From NCBI RefSeq assembly GCF_011059105.1, contig NZ_JAALLS010000010.1:1-64000 (forward strand): a stretch of DNA of 64,000 bases. The letters run 5' to 3'. The notes under the pieces are model-generated. The model was given only the letters and a program-made list of their open reading frames with translations. It was not told where the DNA came from and ran no database searches. The DNA is from Fodinibius halophilus (GTDB lineage: Bacteria; Bacteroidota; Rhodothermia; Balneolales; Balneolaceae). The translations under genes were made by a program, and so were the position numbers. Numbering within the stretch: the first letter of the stretch is position 1; every line of letters starts with the position of its first letter. Below, one piece after another: positions 26,661-36,212 of the stretch.

Positions 26661-27554
26661 TTACCAAATAAGACTATTTCGAACGAGAAAACGACCATTA
26701 AATAAGATAGGAATGCCAACCCCGTCTCGCGTGGCATGAATATGCAAATGAGGTTCAGAAGTATTGCCCGAATTTCCCACTTGTCCAACAGGAGTGCCTT
26801 TACTAACTATTTCGCTGCTGTCAACAAGTACACTTTTTTGTAATAAGTGGGCTAAGTATACATGAGCCTCTTTACATTTTATCATTACATGGTTGCCCGC
26901 GGGATGCTTTGGGTCATGATTGGGTGGGATATAGTCGGGGAGGTCAGAAACAGCCTTTTGTATCCTACCACTACAGGGGCTGTAAACAGTATCGGCATAT
27001 ATAGCATAGGAGGAAAGGTTATTGGGATATATTCCCTTGGCACGCGTTCCAAGAGAGTTTAATTCGGAGATATCTAGAGCAAATTGTTGTGCTTCATGGA
27101 TATTATGATAGTTGATGAGCGGGGTGCTACCACCGTGGGCCACATGATATACTCCATTTTGTAAAGGAAACTGTAATTCTATAGATGGGTGGGAGGTTGT
27201 ATAGCCCATCAGCCCAAAAATGTTTAACGGTATAAAGCATAGGCAAATGATGATATAAGTAATGGTTGTAACCTTTTTTTGCCAGGTATTGCCAAGTTGT
27301 ATGGGGCCCCAGTGGGCAGGGAGCCTAAACAGTGATTTTATAACAGCTACAAAATATGCGACTAATATTAGTAACCCCAGGTAAATACTTGTCCAGGCTT
27401 GGGCCCCCACGATAAGAGAAAATCCTACGACAGAAGATGTAGCTAATAGCAGAAGTATCCAGTTTATGCGACTATTTTCTTGGCTATTCCAAAGCCAAAT
27501 AATAAATAAAAATGGTAGCAACAGCTGGGCTACAAAAAGGTTTACAAAGGCCAT
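26661..27554 (-). CDS. Membrane-anchored M23-family metallopeptidase
   Basis: Four hydrophobic segments in the first 130 residues are followed by a LytM/M23 peptidase domain. Zinc-ligand motifs are visible as QFALDI (Asp), YLAHL and HLHIH near residue 275. M23 enzymes cleave peptidoglycan cross-links or act as lysostaphin-like peptidases, so the catalytic domain should face the periplasm. The multi-helix N-terminus is unusual, since most M23 proteins have a single anchor or signal peptide. Confidence 0.82.
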   Translation of the reverse strand: MAFVNLFVAQLLLPFLFIIWLWNSQENSRINWILLLLATSSVVGFSLIVGAQAWTSIYLGLLILVAYFVAVIKSLFRLPAHWGPIQLGNTWQKKVTTITYIIICLCFIPLNIFGLMGYTTSHPSIELQFPLQNGVYHVAHGGSTPLINYHNIHEAQQFALDISELNSLGTRAKGIYPNNLSSYAIYADTVYSPCSGRIQKAVSDLPDYIPPNHDPKHPAGNHVMIKCKEAHVYLAHLLQKSVLVDSSEIVSKGTPVGQVGNSGNTSEPHLHIHATRDGVGIPILFNGRFLVRNSLIW

Positions 27555-27769
27555 GCATCAACATTTGAGAGTGTTTTGGGAGGTCAGTTATCCTCTCTGC
27601 AATAAAATGGTATTGATATATAATGATTTGCACAATGAATAAAAAAGCTAATACCATCATGCCGTTGACTTGGCCAACACCGGGCTGACTTTAAGAACAA
27701 GTAGATAAAAGGTATAATTATTCAGCAATGGTATATAAATTGTAGACCGGTGTTTTTAGGTAGCTTAAT

Positions 27770-28282
27770 TCAGTGGTTCGTGTACTTTAACCGTCGTTCT
27801 AAGTCCTTGAAGTATTGTTTGATTGTAGTATCATGGCCAACAAAAACAGTTGAAATAAACCGGTATATGGGGCTATAAATTTCCCCGTTTTCAGTGATGG
27901 TCAGTTGAGTGCCCTCCGCAGTGCTGTCAATGGCGTAAGTCCATGTACCCCCAAAGGGCAGGTCTGAGTCGGTAATTTTAGTTACAAGTTTACTGCTGTC
28001 ATTAGAAGCGGTTACCACAAAAGGCAACGATTCAGCCTCACGATAATATTCTCGCCAGCGAAGTGCTTCCGTTGAATCGGAAAGTACTTTAACAGAGTCT
28101 ACATAGGGGCGCCAGTCCGGATACGATTTAACATCAGTAATAAGCTGCCAAACCTGTTGTTGAGGCACTTCAAATGTTTGCTGATGGCTAACGGTGTGGG
28201 ATTGCGGCAAAAAAGAGCCGATGCCGTAGACGATAAGGGGAATGCCTGCCAGGGTGCCTAATATGATCAGAAAGTATTTCAT
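27770..28282 (-). CDS. SRPBCC-family protein with N-terminal membrane anchor
   Basis: The 170-residue protein begins with a hydrophobic helix (FLIILGTLAGIPLIVYGIGSF) and continues with a START-like SRPBCC domain (FEVPQQQVWQLITDVKSYPDWRPYVDSV). Such domains bind hydrophobic ligands in a deep cavity. The ligand is unknown. Confidence 0.78.
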   Translation of the reverse strand: MKYFLIILGTLAGIPLIVYGIGSFLPQSHTVSHQQTFEVPQQQVWQLITDVKSYPDWRPYVDSVKVLSDSTEALRWREYYREAESLPFVVTASNDSSKLVTKITDSDLPFGGTWTYAIDSTAEGTQLTITENGEIYSPIYRFISTVFVGHDTTIKQYFKDLERRLKYTNH

Positions 28283-28395
28283 AAATTGTTTTTAAATCTC
28301 AATTTCAAGTAGGATTAAAATACTACATTTCTATAAATGTTACAGTGAGCAATATTAATGTCTCTATTTTTAAAAGATGGGGGTGGGTTAGATAT

Positions 28396-29028
28396 CTATT
28401 TTAAAAGCCAAACCTGCTCCTCGGCCGCACATTTGCCCTTCAATCCGCCCGGCACATTAGAGCGGACAAGAAGCGTTATTTCGTAGCTATCTGCGTAGTG
28501 TTGATCTATTTCGTCACTGCTGATCGAAAAGGGCGGGCCTTCCATCAGTTGTTGATCATATTCATAACAGATTAACAGCTGCGGCGCGTTATTGGTGATA
28601 TTTATTAGATGGGCAGTATATCGGTTTTGCATCTTTTTGGGTAGTGCTACCAAAGCTGCACGGTTATAAATAGCATCAACCCGACCAAGTATTTTACCGG
28701 TCAGGTCAAAGATATCCCCGACAAAAATGTCAATATGTTTTGCACTGTATCGTTCTATATCACCAACTGTTGAGATGGCAGGTTTCATCTTCAGTTCTTC
28801 AAACAACTGTTTAACAGCTAGTTGGCTTAGTTCTATGCCGGCTACGTGATATCCTTTCTCAAGCAGCCAGGAAATATCCACCGTCTTTCCGCATAAGGGA
28901 ACAAATACCCGCTGACCTTTTGCTAGTGAAAGTTTATTAAAATGGGTGACGAGTAAGAGATTAGCATTACTTTTATGAAAGGCTATATGATTAGTTTCCC
29001 AGCGTTGGTGCCAAAAACGTTTTTTCAT
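28396..29028 (-). CDS. tpm: Thiopurine S-methyltransferase
   Basis: A 210-residue SAM-dependent methyltransferase of the TPMT family: FWHQRWETNHIAFHKSNANLLLV near the N-terminus, VFVPLCGKTVDISWLLEKGYHVAGIELS for SAM binding, and YNRAALVALP in the middle. Bacterial TPMTs methylate thiopurines and also selenium and tellurium oxyanions. The gene lies 45 bp downstream of a thioredoxin-reductase-like gene on the same strand, compatible with a detoxification or redox operon. Confidence 0.9.
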   Translation of the reverse strand: MKKRFWHQRWETNHIAFHKSNANLLLVTHFNKLSLAKGQRVFVPLCGKTVDISWLLEKGYHVAGIELSQLAVKQLFEELKMKPAISTVGDIERYSAKHIDIFVGDIFDLTGKILGRVDAIYNRAALVALPKKMQNRYTAHLINITNNAPQLLICYEYDQQLMEGPPFSISSDEIDQHYADSYEITLLVRSNVPGGLKGKCAAEEQVWLLK

Positions 29029-29073
29029 AGCTGTTTTTCTAGTTAAATGGTTGTTAGCATTTGTACTACTCGG

Positions 29074-29982
29074 TTACAACTCATTCAATATGAGCTCATT
29101 GTTTATTTTCATGCCAGCGGTTGTTCCCTGTGCTACGGCATTGGCCAGGGTTCGCATACGGCCGGAATTATCGCCGGCGGCATAAACACCCGGAATTGAG
29201 GTCGCTTGCATAGCATTTACTTGGATATATCCTTCTTCGGTTAAAGCGCAGCCCAGGGATTTAGGGATATCGCATTGCTGAACGACAGGAGGACGAGTAT
29301 ATAACGTTTTGAGGGGAGAGCGGGAACCATCCTGAAAGATGACCGCCTCGAGGTATCCGTTTGTATGATCCAGCCTATCAAGTCGATTTTCAATAATTTT
29401 GATCCCTTTATCCGTAAGCTCGCTCGTTTGTTGGGCTGTTAAACTGGATTCCCCATTGGTAAATAAGCTTACCTTATCGGTCCAATTGGAGACTAGTCCG
29501 GCAAATTGGAAGCCGGATTCTCCGTTAGCCAGTATGCCCGTTGTTTGGCCTCGCACTTCGTAGCCGTGACAATAAGGACAGTGGAGTGCGGATATTCCCC
29601 AGCACTCGGAAAAGCCTTCAATAGGGAGCATGAGGTCCCGAAGGCCGGTAGCAAAAATGATTTTTGTGCTCCTGAAAGTATCACCGGAGTCAGTTAGAGT
29701 TTTAAAGCCATTTGGGACTTTTGTAACATCGTTGACTAAGCCATTGATTGATGACACGGTATTATACGGCATTAGTTGTTTTTTGGCTATAGCCAATATT
29801 TCAGCGGGTGTTTTTCCGTCTTGGGTAAGAAAGTTGTGAGAGTGAGGTGTTTGCCTATTGCAGGGGGTGCCACTGTCAATAATTAAAACATTTCGTAAGG
29901 CTCTGCCGAGTGCCATTGCCGCGGCAAGTCCGGAATAGCTTCCACCCACGATGATAACATCAAAATAATTGCGATTACACAT
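29074..29982 (-). CDS. Thioredoxin reductase-like FAD/NAD(P)-binding oxidoreductase
   Basis: A 302-residue flavoprotein with an N-terminal FAD motif (IIVGGSYSGLAAAMALG), a redox-active-looking CPYCHGYE in the centre, and a C-terminal FAD-binding segment GVYAAGDNSG. The layout is that of thioredoxin reductase, but the CPYC motif and PHSHNF segment place it among the thioredoxin-reductase-like proteins often linked to small regulators or methyltransferases. The adjacent divergently oriented control is not obvious; an AraC regulator lies upstream on the same strand. Confidence 0.85.
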   Translation of the reverse strand: MCNRNYFDVIIVGGSYSGLAAAMALGRALRNVLIIDSGTPCNRQTPHSHNFLTQDGKTPAEILAIAKKQLMPYNTVSSINGLVNDVTKVPNGFKTLTDSGDTFRSTKIIFATGLRDLMLPIEGFSECWGISALHCPYCHGYEVRGQTTGILANGESGFQFAGLVSNWTDKVSLFTNGESSLTAQQTSELTDKGIKIIENRLDRLDHTNGYLEAVIFQDGSRSPLKTLYTRPPVVQQCDIPKSLGCALTEEGYIQVNAMQATSIPGVYAAGDNSGRMRTLANAVAQGTTAGMKINNELILNEL

Positions 29983-30085
29983 TATACCTGGTTTTGAAGA
30001 ATTACAATTTATACACTGTTGTTGTGCTTAAAGGTAATTGACCGGGCAATATATGTGGTAGGACAAAAGGAAAGTTTAACAGGAC

Positions 30086-30979
30086 TTATTTAAAATTTTG
30101 CCTGAAAGCATCAGGAGAATGGCCAGTGTGTTTTTTAAAAAACCGAATATAGTAGGAGACATCTTCGTACCCCAGCCGGTAGGCAATTTCTTTCACCTGT
30201 TTAGTGGTAGCAAGAAGCTGTCTTTTTGATTCCAGGATAATAAGATCATTGATAAGTTCTGAGCATGTTTTACCGACAGTGGCCTTTGTGCTTGCATTCA
30301 GTTGATAAGCAGAAAGGTTCATCATATCCGCATATTCAGAGACCCTTTTACAGATAGAGATATGGCTTTCAAGAAGTTCCAGAAAATCTTCTAACCGTTG
30401 TTGTTTGTAGGTAGCAACGTTATGCGAAGAGGTATTGTCCTGTTGGCGGATGAGTTCAATAAGTATAATTTCCAGGTATGATTGAATAGCTGTTTGATAT
30501 CGATTCTGCTTGGCAGAATACTCTTGGTATATAGCTGCCAATGCAGGAAGATTTTTCTCTGATTTATCAGCATCCAACTGGTAATGGTTTGTACCACTGG
30601 CTTTTCTTAATAGCTGATGCGAGCGATTGCTGCGCGGTATGTAAAAGTCAGCATTGAATTGCAGTAAGTACCCCGTACTTCCGGATTTGAGGGTAAGTTC
30701 GTGGACTTGTCCGGGCCGCATAATAAATATGCTGTAATCCGATACTTCATAAGAGATAAAATCGATCTCATGGGTACCCACAGCACTTTCCAGGGCTAGG
30801 ATATAATAGAAATCATGCCGGTGTAGCTCTTGTACCATGTCGGTATTATCCATCATATCCCGAAGGTCTCGAATGTTAAAACTGCCGATTAAAGCAGGCT
30901 CCTTTTTTGAATTCGGGATGCGTCGTATCGGGATTTCATTCATTCCAGCAGTTTGTAAAGTGAGATTTCGAATGTACAC
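30086..30979 (-). CDS. AraC-family transcriptional regulator
   Basis: A 297-residue protein with an N-terminal AraC-type cupin sensor region (about 40-150) and a C-terminal double helix-turn-helix (about 195-295). VKEIAYRLGYEDVSYYIRFFKKHTGHSPDAFRQ is the second helix-turn-helix with the family signature. Probably a ligand-responsive activator. It is immediately upstream of the thioredoxin reductase-like and TPMT genes on the same strand and may control them (inference). Confidence 0.9.
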   Translation of the reverse strand: MYIRNLTLQTAGMNEIPIRRIPNSKKEPALIGSFNIRDLRDMMDNTDMVQELHRHDFYYILALESAVGTHEIDFISYEVSDYSIFIMRPGQVHELTLKSGSTGYLLQFNADFYIPRSNRSHQLLRKASGTNHYQLDADKSEKNLPALAAIYQEYSAKQNRYQTAIQSYLEIILIELIRQQDNTSSHNVATYKQQRLEDFLELLESHISICKRVSEYADMMNLSAYQLNASTKATVGKTCSELINDLIILESKRQLLATTKQVKEIAYRLGYEDVSYYIRFFKKHTGHSPDAFRQNFK

Positions 30980-31105
30980 TGAAAATACAATTTTTGTCGT
31001 ACAAATTGGTTTTGTACCGTATTTAATGATCTGTCACTCTATGGAACAATATGCTGGCATCAGTCTTCTAATACAATGAATAGCGTTTAATAAACGCAGA
31101 AAAAG

Positions 31106-31294
31106 ATGATATATATAGGCTATTTATTATCGATAGGAGGATTTATATCACTAATAATAACCGGAGTTAATTATATAAATGATTCAGAGAGCTTTTATAT
31201 AGAAGGGGGCTTTGCGAAACTAGTCACATCTTGTCATGCTGAACTTGTTTCAGCATCTCATATACAGTTATTAGCATTAAAACCGAGATCCTGA
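31106..31294 (+). pseudogene. Small membrane protein gene truncated by a palindromic repeat
   Basis: The first 33 codons encode a hydrophobic helix (MIYIGYLLSIGGFISLIITG) followed by NYINDSESFY. From 31204 the frame runs into a palindromic repeat and reads CHAELVSAS, a peptide typically produced when such repeats are translated. The original protein was probably a one- or two-helix membrane protein whose 3' end was lost. Confidence 0.4.
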
Positions 31295-31335
31295 ACTGAA
31301 TTCAGGATGACATGCCAAGTTTTGCAAAGCTCCCT
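31204..31335. repeat. 132-bp MITE/REP-like palindromic element
   Basis: The ends AGGGGGCTTTGCGAAACT and AGTTTTGCAAAGCTCCCT form an 18-bp inverted repeat with two mismatches. Inside are two smaller inverted motifs, CATGCTGAACTTGTTTCAGCAT and ATCCTGAACTGAATTCAGGAT (each described here only by its arms TGCTGAA/TTCAGCA and TCCTGAA/TTCAGGA). The structure is that of a nonautonomous miniature element or REP pair. Confidence 0.75.
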
Positions 31336-31386
31336 AGAAATAATGCAAAAGCCGTATATAGAATATCCTTGCTGTGGATAGATATG

Positions 31387-32034
31387 TTAGTGGCAAGAAT
31401 GCAATTGAGTAGTATCTCCTTTCTCAGGAAAACCAATGAGCTGTTGTCCCGTGAGGGTATAGGTGCTGTTTTCAAGAGAATCTTTGGCAATAAATTGTTC
31501 TCCTTCCAAGATGGCCGTATCTCCCTGCCGGTTGTAGTAGCCATGGAAATAGGAGGCATAGGAATGTGGGCCTATTTGTTTGGAAATAGTAGCAACTGAG
31601 CTTTCGCTGTTTAATCGCAGAATATAACTATTGTTCTCACTCTCTATACAATAGGTGCTTTTGTAACGATCAAAGTGATACCACTGAAAGACAGAGAAAG
31701 AACAATAGGCAAAGAATGGGGCAAGGAAAATAAATGTCAGCGAGAGTACAAATATCATTTTCTGTATCTTTTGTTTGTATACCATTACGCCTACGACTAT
31801 AGCATTCAACAGACTGGCCAGGGTAATTACGAATAGAAAAAATAGCCGTTCATATCCCATCGTCGGATTCCAGAGGTCTTCTATATAGACCGCTGAAAGT
31901 GTGAAAAGGAACAAAACTAGATATCCGGATAAGAACGCCAGGGAGATATTTTGGAAATGTACTTTTTGTAGAAAAAAGGCTATCCCTAACAATAGAAGAA
32001 ATGAGAGTACGCCTAAAAGAATAATGGTCATCAT
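31387..32034 (-). CDS. Hypothetical membrane protein
   Basis: A 215-residue protein with four transmembrane helices (about 4-22, 30-50, 63-86, 93-115) followed by a roughly 95-residue extracytoplasmic domain. That domain is beta-rich (YCIESENNSYILRLNSESSVATISKQIG). I do not recognise a family. Confidence 0.6.
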   Translation of the reverse strand: MMTIILLGVLSFLLLLGIAFFLQKVHFQNISLAFLSGYLVLFLFTLSAVYIEDLWNPTMGYERLFFLFVITLASLLNAIVVGVMVYKQKIQKMIFVLSLTFIFLAPFFAYCSFSVFQWYHFDRYKSTYCIESENNSYILRLNSESSVATISKQIGPHSYASYFHGYYNRQGDTAILEGEQFIAKDSLENSTYTLTGQQLIGFPEKGDTTQLHSCH

Positions 32035-32148
32035 AGGTTAAGCTTTGGGAGTATTAAATCTGTCGGGGATTGTTTGTAATATTCAAAGAGATAATAAGAA
32101 GTCGGTCTGGAATATGGATTAACGATGGGGTGAAAAAATAGGGGAGAT

Positions 32149-32808
32149 CTACCTGATTTTTTGGTCAACTTCGTTGCTGGTTGTAAAATTTTCTGCCTTC
32201 AGTTCCATCTTCTTAATATCAGTTGCTGTTGAGATCCAGGTATAACTATCGCTTTCAACAATGAATTTTAATGGTAATGAACCATTACTTTCTTTTAGAA
32301 ACCTGCCCCAGCCTCCCATTTTGTGTTTTGCAAAAGGTTCTGGGCTAATGCTGATTTCAGGGCTATACCAATAGATGGTTTTATCATGGTTGGTTTTGAT
32401 GATTACTTTTTTGCAGAGATAATCTAAAATATTTTTTGTTTCATTAAAATGCTCAACGGAGATTACTTCTGAAACGGTATTGCCGGCATTTGTGGCCATC
32501 AGTCGGATTGTAGCAGGGGCTATGTAGTAATAGGTGTTTGTTTTACTGTTATAAAGATGTTTGAAATTGCCATTGCCATCGTACGCTTTGTAATTAAAAG
32601 CATTGATAAAATAATGTTGTTCTGTTCCAAAGCGTTGCCCCATCTGATGAGTGATATCCTTGCCGGTTTGGCGATCTTTGAACTGGTATTCGTATATGAT
32701 CTTTCCGCTGAAAATATTGCTTTCCCCAGGTGTTGTGTCAATATTTGATTTGGAGCTGCTACAAGAGATTAGAAAGGAAACGGCAAAAAAGAGGAATAGC
32801 TTTTTCAT
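32149..32808 (-). CDS. Lipoprotein, GLPGLI-like
   Basis: A 219-residue protein with the lipobox FLISCSSS at residues about 12-18. The body is beta-rich, with FSGKIIYEYQF and ILDYLCKKVIIKTNHDKTIYWYSPEIS, which resembles the GLPGLI family of Bacteroidota (conserved C-K then W/Y-Y-T pattern). Function unknown; probably outer-membrane or periplasmic. Confidence 0.65.
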   Translation of the reverse strand: MKKLFLFFAVSFLISCSSSKSNIDTTPGESNIFSGKIIYEYQFKDRQTGKDITHQMGQRFGTEQHYFINAFNYKAYDGNGNFKHLYNSKTNTYYYIAPATIRLMATNAGNTVSEVISVEHFNETKNILDYLCKKVIIKTNHDKTIYWYSPEISISPEPFAKHKMGGWGRFLKESNGSLPLKFIVESDSYTWISTATDIKKMELKAENFTTSNEVDQKIR

Positions 32809-33190
32809 GTAAATGAAGCGTTTAAAATTATATACAGGGCTATACTAATAAATTAGCGCCAACGTCATACTTTGCGTATGAAATAAAAGTGTAACTATAA
32901 ATAGTGTGGTAGGCAACTGATACTATTCCAACTCATTAATCTTGGAGATTGTGTATTAACTAATAAACAGGAATGCAATTTCTCAGAAAGAGGAGAGGAA
33001 AATATGTAGAACGGGAGAGATGGTGTTCAATACCGATTTTAATGATTTAATTAGCGGCATACATTATACCATTATTCCAAACTATTGTGCCTGGTTTTTA
33101 TCTCCGTAACTAAACCGAAAGCCGAGATATCAAGCTATATATCGGCTTATTGGATGGAGGGTCTATGACTATAGTTCTAGCTAAAAAAGT
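32809..33190. other. Intergenic region with one hairpin
   Basis: No coding fragment is evident. An imperfect hairpin at 33119-33148 (AAGCCGAGATAT pairing with ATATATCGGCTT around a 6-nt loop) could be a terminator or processing site, but it lacks a T-run on either strand. Confidence 0.5.
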
Positions 33191-33712
33191 TCATTTATGA
33201 CCAGAAAGGCTATCTCCCTTCGCTTTTGTCCCATCCGATGGATTTGGTTTTTTAAACCTATGAAGGTTGTTCAATGATTTGGGATTGATAAAACTTTTGA
33301 TCATCCGGTCGGTGCCGTTGTGTTTAAAGTGCAATTCTACCAACCTATTGAAATAACTGTTTCGACGAATCCTCGTGATTTTTTGTGTTGTTATTTTCAT
33401 CTCTGCCTGGGGCATATCGCTTATAAAAAAGGGAGAGTAGAGCCTAAGAATTGATGCCCCATTTTCATGGTCCGTAATCTCCAGTATTCTAAGAGATTTT
33501 GATAACCTGTAAATTGGGGCAGTAAGCAAAAGACAAATAATGCCGGGAATGATGACAATAATGTGTTCTGCCAGTGCTTCTGGCAAACCGGATTGGCTCG
33601 CTTCTTTAACTACAATCATGACAGTAAAAATGCCAAATATGTAAATCAGCATTGAAAGAACGACAATGCTGTATACCAAGAAGTTGTTTGAATTTTTTTG
33701 GGTTTTACTCAT
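33191..33712 (-). CDS. Hypothetical membrane protein
   Basis: A 173-residue protein with two transmembrane helices (about 12-33 and 47-66), followed by a basic soluble domain that resembles a bacterial PH-like fold (SKSLRILEITDHENGASILRLYSPFFISD). Family not recognised. It is downstream of the ABC transporter genes on the same strand and may belong to that operon. Confidence 0.6.
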   Translation of the reverse strand: MSKTQKNSNNFLVYSIVVLSMLIYIFGIFTVMIVVKEASQSGLPEALAEHIIVIIPGIICLLLTAPIYRLSKSLRILEITDHENGASILRLYSPFFISDMPQAEMKITTQKITRIRRNSYFNRLVELHFKHNGTDRMIKSFINPKSLNNLHRFKKPNPSDGTKAKGDSLSGHK

Positions 33713-33754
33713 GATGGATGAATGTGTTATGATTATGCTACAGTAGTTAATTGG

Positions 33755-35110
33755 TTAGTCGTTTTGCTGCTTTAAGTGCCATGACCTTTTAAAATAATGA
33801 TGTGTAATTGTATTCATATCCGGAATCAAGGCTTTACTGATACCTATCCCGGCTGCAATTACTAATAGGTTTAAAAGCCCAAACAGGGATAGATCTTTTA
33901 TAATATAGGCCATGAGTAATATAACAAAGCTGGAAACCAGGGCCTGCCAGCTGGTACTTTTACTGCCGTGTTTTGCAAAATCGAGGCTTATATACTTTTC
34001 TTTTATTAACGGCCATTTTAATGATATCGGGAATGCCGTTACATAATAGAGGATAGCCGATGTCAGATAAAAAGTGATGTTTGGTATTGTCTCGAGACCT
34101 GTACTGATAATGAAAGCACTGAAGATAACAGCATCTATAGCCAATAGTTTGAGATAAAACTTGCTATACACCTTACAAAGATTTTGAACGGAATGTTCCC
34201 GTAGGGCATGGGTGAGCAGTAGGTTCCGGTTTACCCCAAAGAAATTGTATCCCAAATAAGTAAACAAGATTAGGGGGGACGCAAGCATCCAGGTTACAAT
34301 TTCAGGGCGAAGTAACATCATTCCTTTGGTTACCTGCATAACGCCACTCATTGACAGAATTATGATCTTAAAGCCAAAGGCTACTCCCAGTGAAATCTTA
34401 ACATTGCGGTTGGCAAAAATACGTAGAAATAAGCTTTTGCGGTATTTTTTTGTTTGATCTTGTAGCTTTATCTCTTTTTTACTTTCGGTATATGCGTATA
34501 TAAAACCGAGGGTTATAAACAGCAGGAGCGAACAGATTATCCCCCAACGGCTGCTGCCCCAATGAGCGTAGATATAAAAAGATGCTGCAAGTACGGCACC
34601 GCCGGCTATTACCGACAGAGTTGGTCGGGGGAGGCTAAATTCGAGGATATTTTTTATCGTACGGTTTAGGCTATAAAATGAGAGTATCAGAACAGAGGAG
34701 GTCACAATATGGGTAAGATCAACAGGGGTACTGAAAAAGAGCAGAATCAACTGCATCAGAAAAACAAAAAGCATAAAATGCCTCAGCAGACCGAATGTTA
34801 TATCAATGCAAATCTTTTTAGCTGTGGAGACCGGGTAATACGAAGGGAATACGATTTGCGAACGTTTTAGGGTGGGGAAAAAATCCAGAATAAGGCAAAC
34901 GGCGCCTACTGCAAGTGTATAAACAGTCATACATTGATGCAGGCTATATCCTTCTGAGATGAAGTATAGAATTCCATAAGCCAGACCACCCCCATACATC
35001 AATGCCGATAGAACGGCGGTGCCAAAATAGAGGAGAAATTTACCAATCTTTGGCCAGCGTAGTATCGAAGCCGTTTTTTTCTTTAACAGAAAAGAAGCGA
35101 GTGAAAACAT
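33755..35110 (-). CDS. ABC exporter membrane subunit (putative)
   Basis: A 451-residue polytopic protein with about twelve hydrophobic segments, starting 2 bp after the ATP-binding subunit gene. Length and topology fit a Bacteroidota-type ABC-2 export permease, although no diagnostic motif is seen and assignment rests mainly on the operon. Substrate unknown. Confidence 0.7.
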   Translation of the reverse strand: MFSLASFLLKKKTASILRWPKIGKFLLYFGTAVLSALMYGGGLAYGILYFISEGYSLHQCMTVYTLAVGAVCLILDFFPTLKRSQIVFPSYYPVSTAKKICIDITFGLLRHFMLFVFLMQLILLFFSTPVDLTHIVTSSVLILSFYSLNRTIKNILEFSLPRPTLSVIAGGAVLAASFYIYAHWGSSRWGIICSLLLFITLGFIYAYTESKKEIKLQDQTKKYRKSLFLRIFANRNVKISLGVAFGFKIIILSMSGVMQVTKGMMLLRPEIVTWMLASPLILFTYLGYNFFGVNRNLLLTHALREHSVQNLCKVYSKFYLKLLAIDAVIFSAFIISTGLETIPNITFYLTSAILYYVTAFPISLKWPLIKEKYISLDFAKHGSKSTSWQALVSSFVILLMAYIIKDLSLFGLLNLLVIAAGIGISKALIPDMNTITHHYFKRSWHLKQQND

Positions 35111-35112
35111 GA

Positions 35113-35850
35113 TTAAAACTCCCCAAGCTCTTTGGGTTTGTATCCTAACCGGTCAGAAATCTCATCTTCAAAACTTTTCCCATTATTTTGCACATCTTCT
35201 TTGGCAAGATGCAGCAGTTCAGCTCCTTTTATCAGATCGATATGGGAGGCAATTTTATCCATGTACAGCAGGTCGTGAGAAGATACGAGCACCGTATTAC
35301 CCTTTGCACGATAATCATTCAAAAAAGCGGCAAGGTTCTTACTGGAAAAAACATCCAGTCCGTCGAAGGGTTCATCAAGGATCAGGAATTTTGGTTTATG
35401 AATGAGAGCGGCGCATATGCCCGTTTTAAGCTTCATCCCTTTGGAATATTGGCCGATGGATTTTGACGGCGAGGGGACATCTTCAAAAAAGTAGTTAATC
35501 AGGTACTCTGTTCGGCTTTGAATAAGTTCTTGATTCATTCCATAGATGAGGCCCACATATTCCAGGTAGTCCTGAACGCTGAATTCATCAATAACCGGAT
35601 TGATTTCGGGCAATACACCGATCTTCTTTTTTATCGCTTGTGGGTGATCGTGCCATTTTTTCCCAAAGAGTTCAATAGTTCCGCCATCCGGAGGCAAAAG
35701 GTTTACAATGATATTGATAAGGGTGCTTTTCCCGGAACCGTTTTTGCCTATAAGTCCATGGCACTCTCCTTGCTTTATTGTCAGTGCTATATCTTGCAGA
35801 ACAACCTGATCTCCGAACGTTTTATGAAGATTTTTAATACGTAGTATCAT
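35113..35850 (-). CDS. ABC transporter ATP-binding protein
   Basis: The 245-residue ATPase has Walker A GKNGSGKST, a Q-loop region (GVLPEINPVIDEF), the signature YSKGMKLKTGICAALI, Walker B FLILDEPFDGLD and the switch His in SSHD. The YSKGM form of the signature and short size are typical of ABC-2-type exporters such as drug, lantibiotic or gliding-type systems. It is translationally close to the permease gene. Confidence 0.9.
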   Translation of the reverse strand: MILRIKNLHKTFGDQVVLQDIALTIKQGECHGLIGKNGSGKSTLINIIVNLLPPDGGTIELFGKKWHDHPQAIKKKIGVLPEINPVIDEFSVQDYLEYVGLIYGMNQELIQSRTEYLINYFFEDVPSPSKSIGQYSKGMKLKTGICAALIHKPKFLILDEPFDGLDVFSSKNLAAFLNDYRAKGNTVLVSSHDLLYMDKIASHIDLIKGAELLHLAKEDVQNNGKSFEDEISDRLGYKPKELGEF

Positions 35851-35999
35851 ATCTGATCAATAATTATGCGATATCGGTTTGTGAGCTGCTGCCAGTGGGT
35901 CGGTACAGAATTTATAGATACCATGACTCATAGTTCCAACTCGAACAAGGTAAAAGGGGAGTGGTTTACTTAATGCAGAGGTTATGTGTCCATGCGGGA

Positions 36000-36212
36000 T
36001 TAATGCGTACTTGCCCATCGCTGCCCCTCCTGAAAGGCTTCGGATAAAGAAGCAACATCAATAGATAGTATCCCAACAGTAATTAATACTACACTAACTA
36101 TTAGTAATTTTGATCTATACTCCCGGAATTTTTTTGAGAAACTCATGAAAAACAGGATTATTCCTCCTAACAGACTCAGGTCCACAAGAAGTCCGATAAT
36201 AAAATCAAGCAT
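36000..36212 (-). CDS. Small hypothetical membrane protein
   Basis: From the ATG at 36212, a 70-residue protein begins MLDFIIGLLVDLSLLGGIILFF and has two transmembrane helices. A longer version starting at 36260 is less likely because its first 16 residues are hydrophilic and out of character. Function unknown. Confidence 0.5.
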   Translation of the reverse strand: MLDFIIGLLVDLSLLGGIILFFMSFSKKFREYRSKLLIVSVVLITVGILSIDVASLSEAFQEGQRWASTH

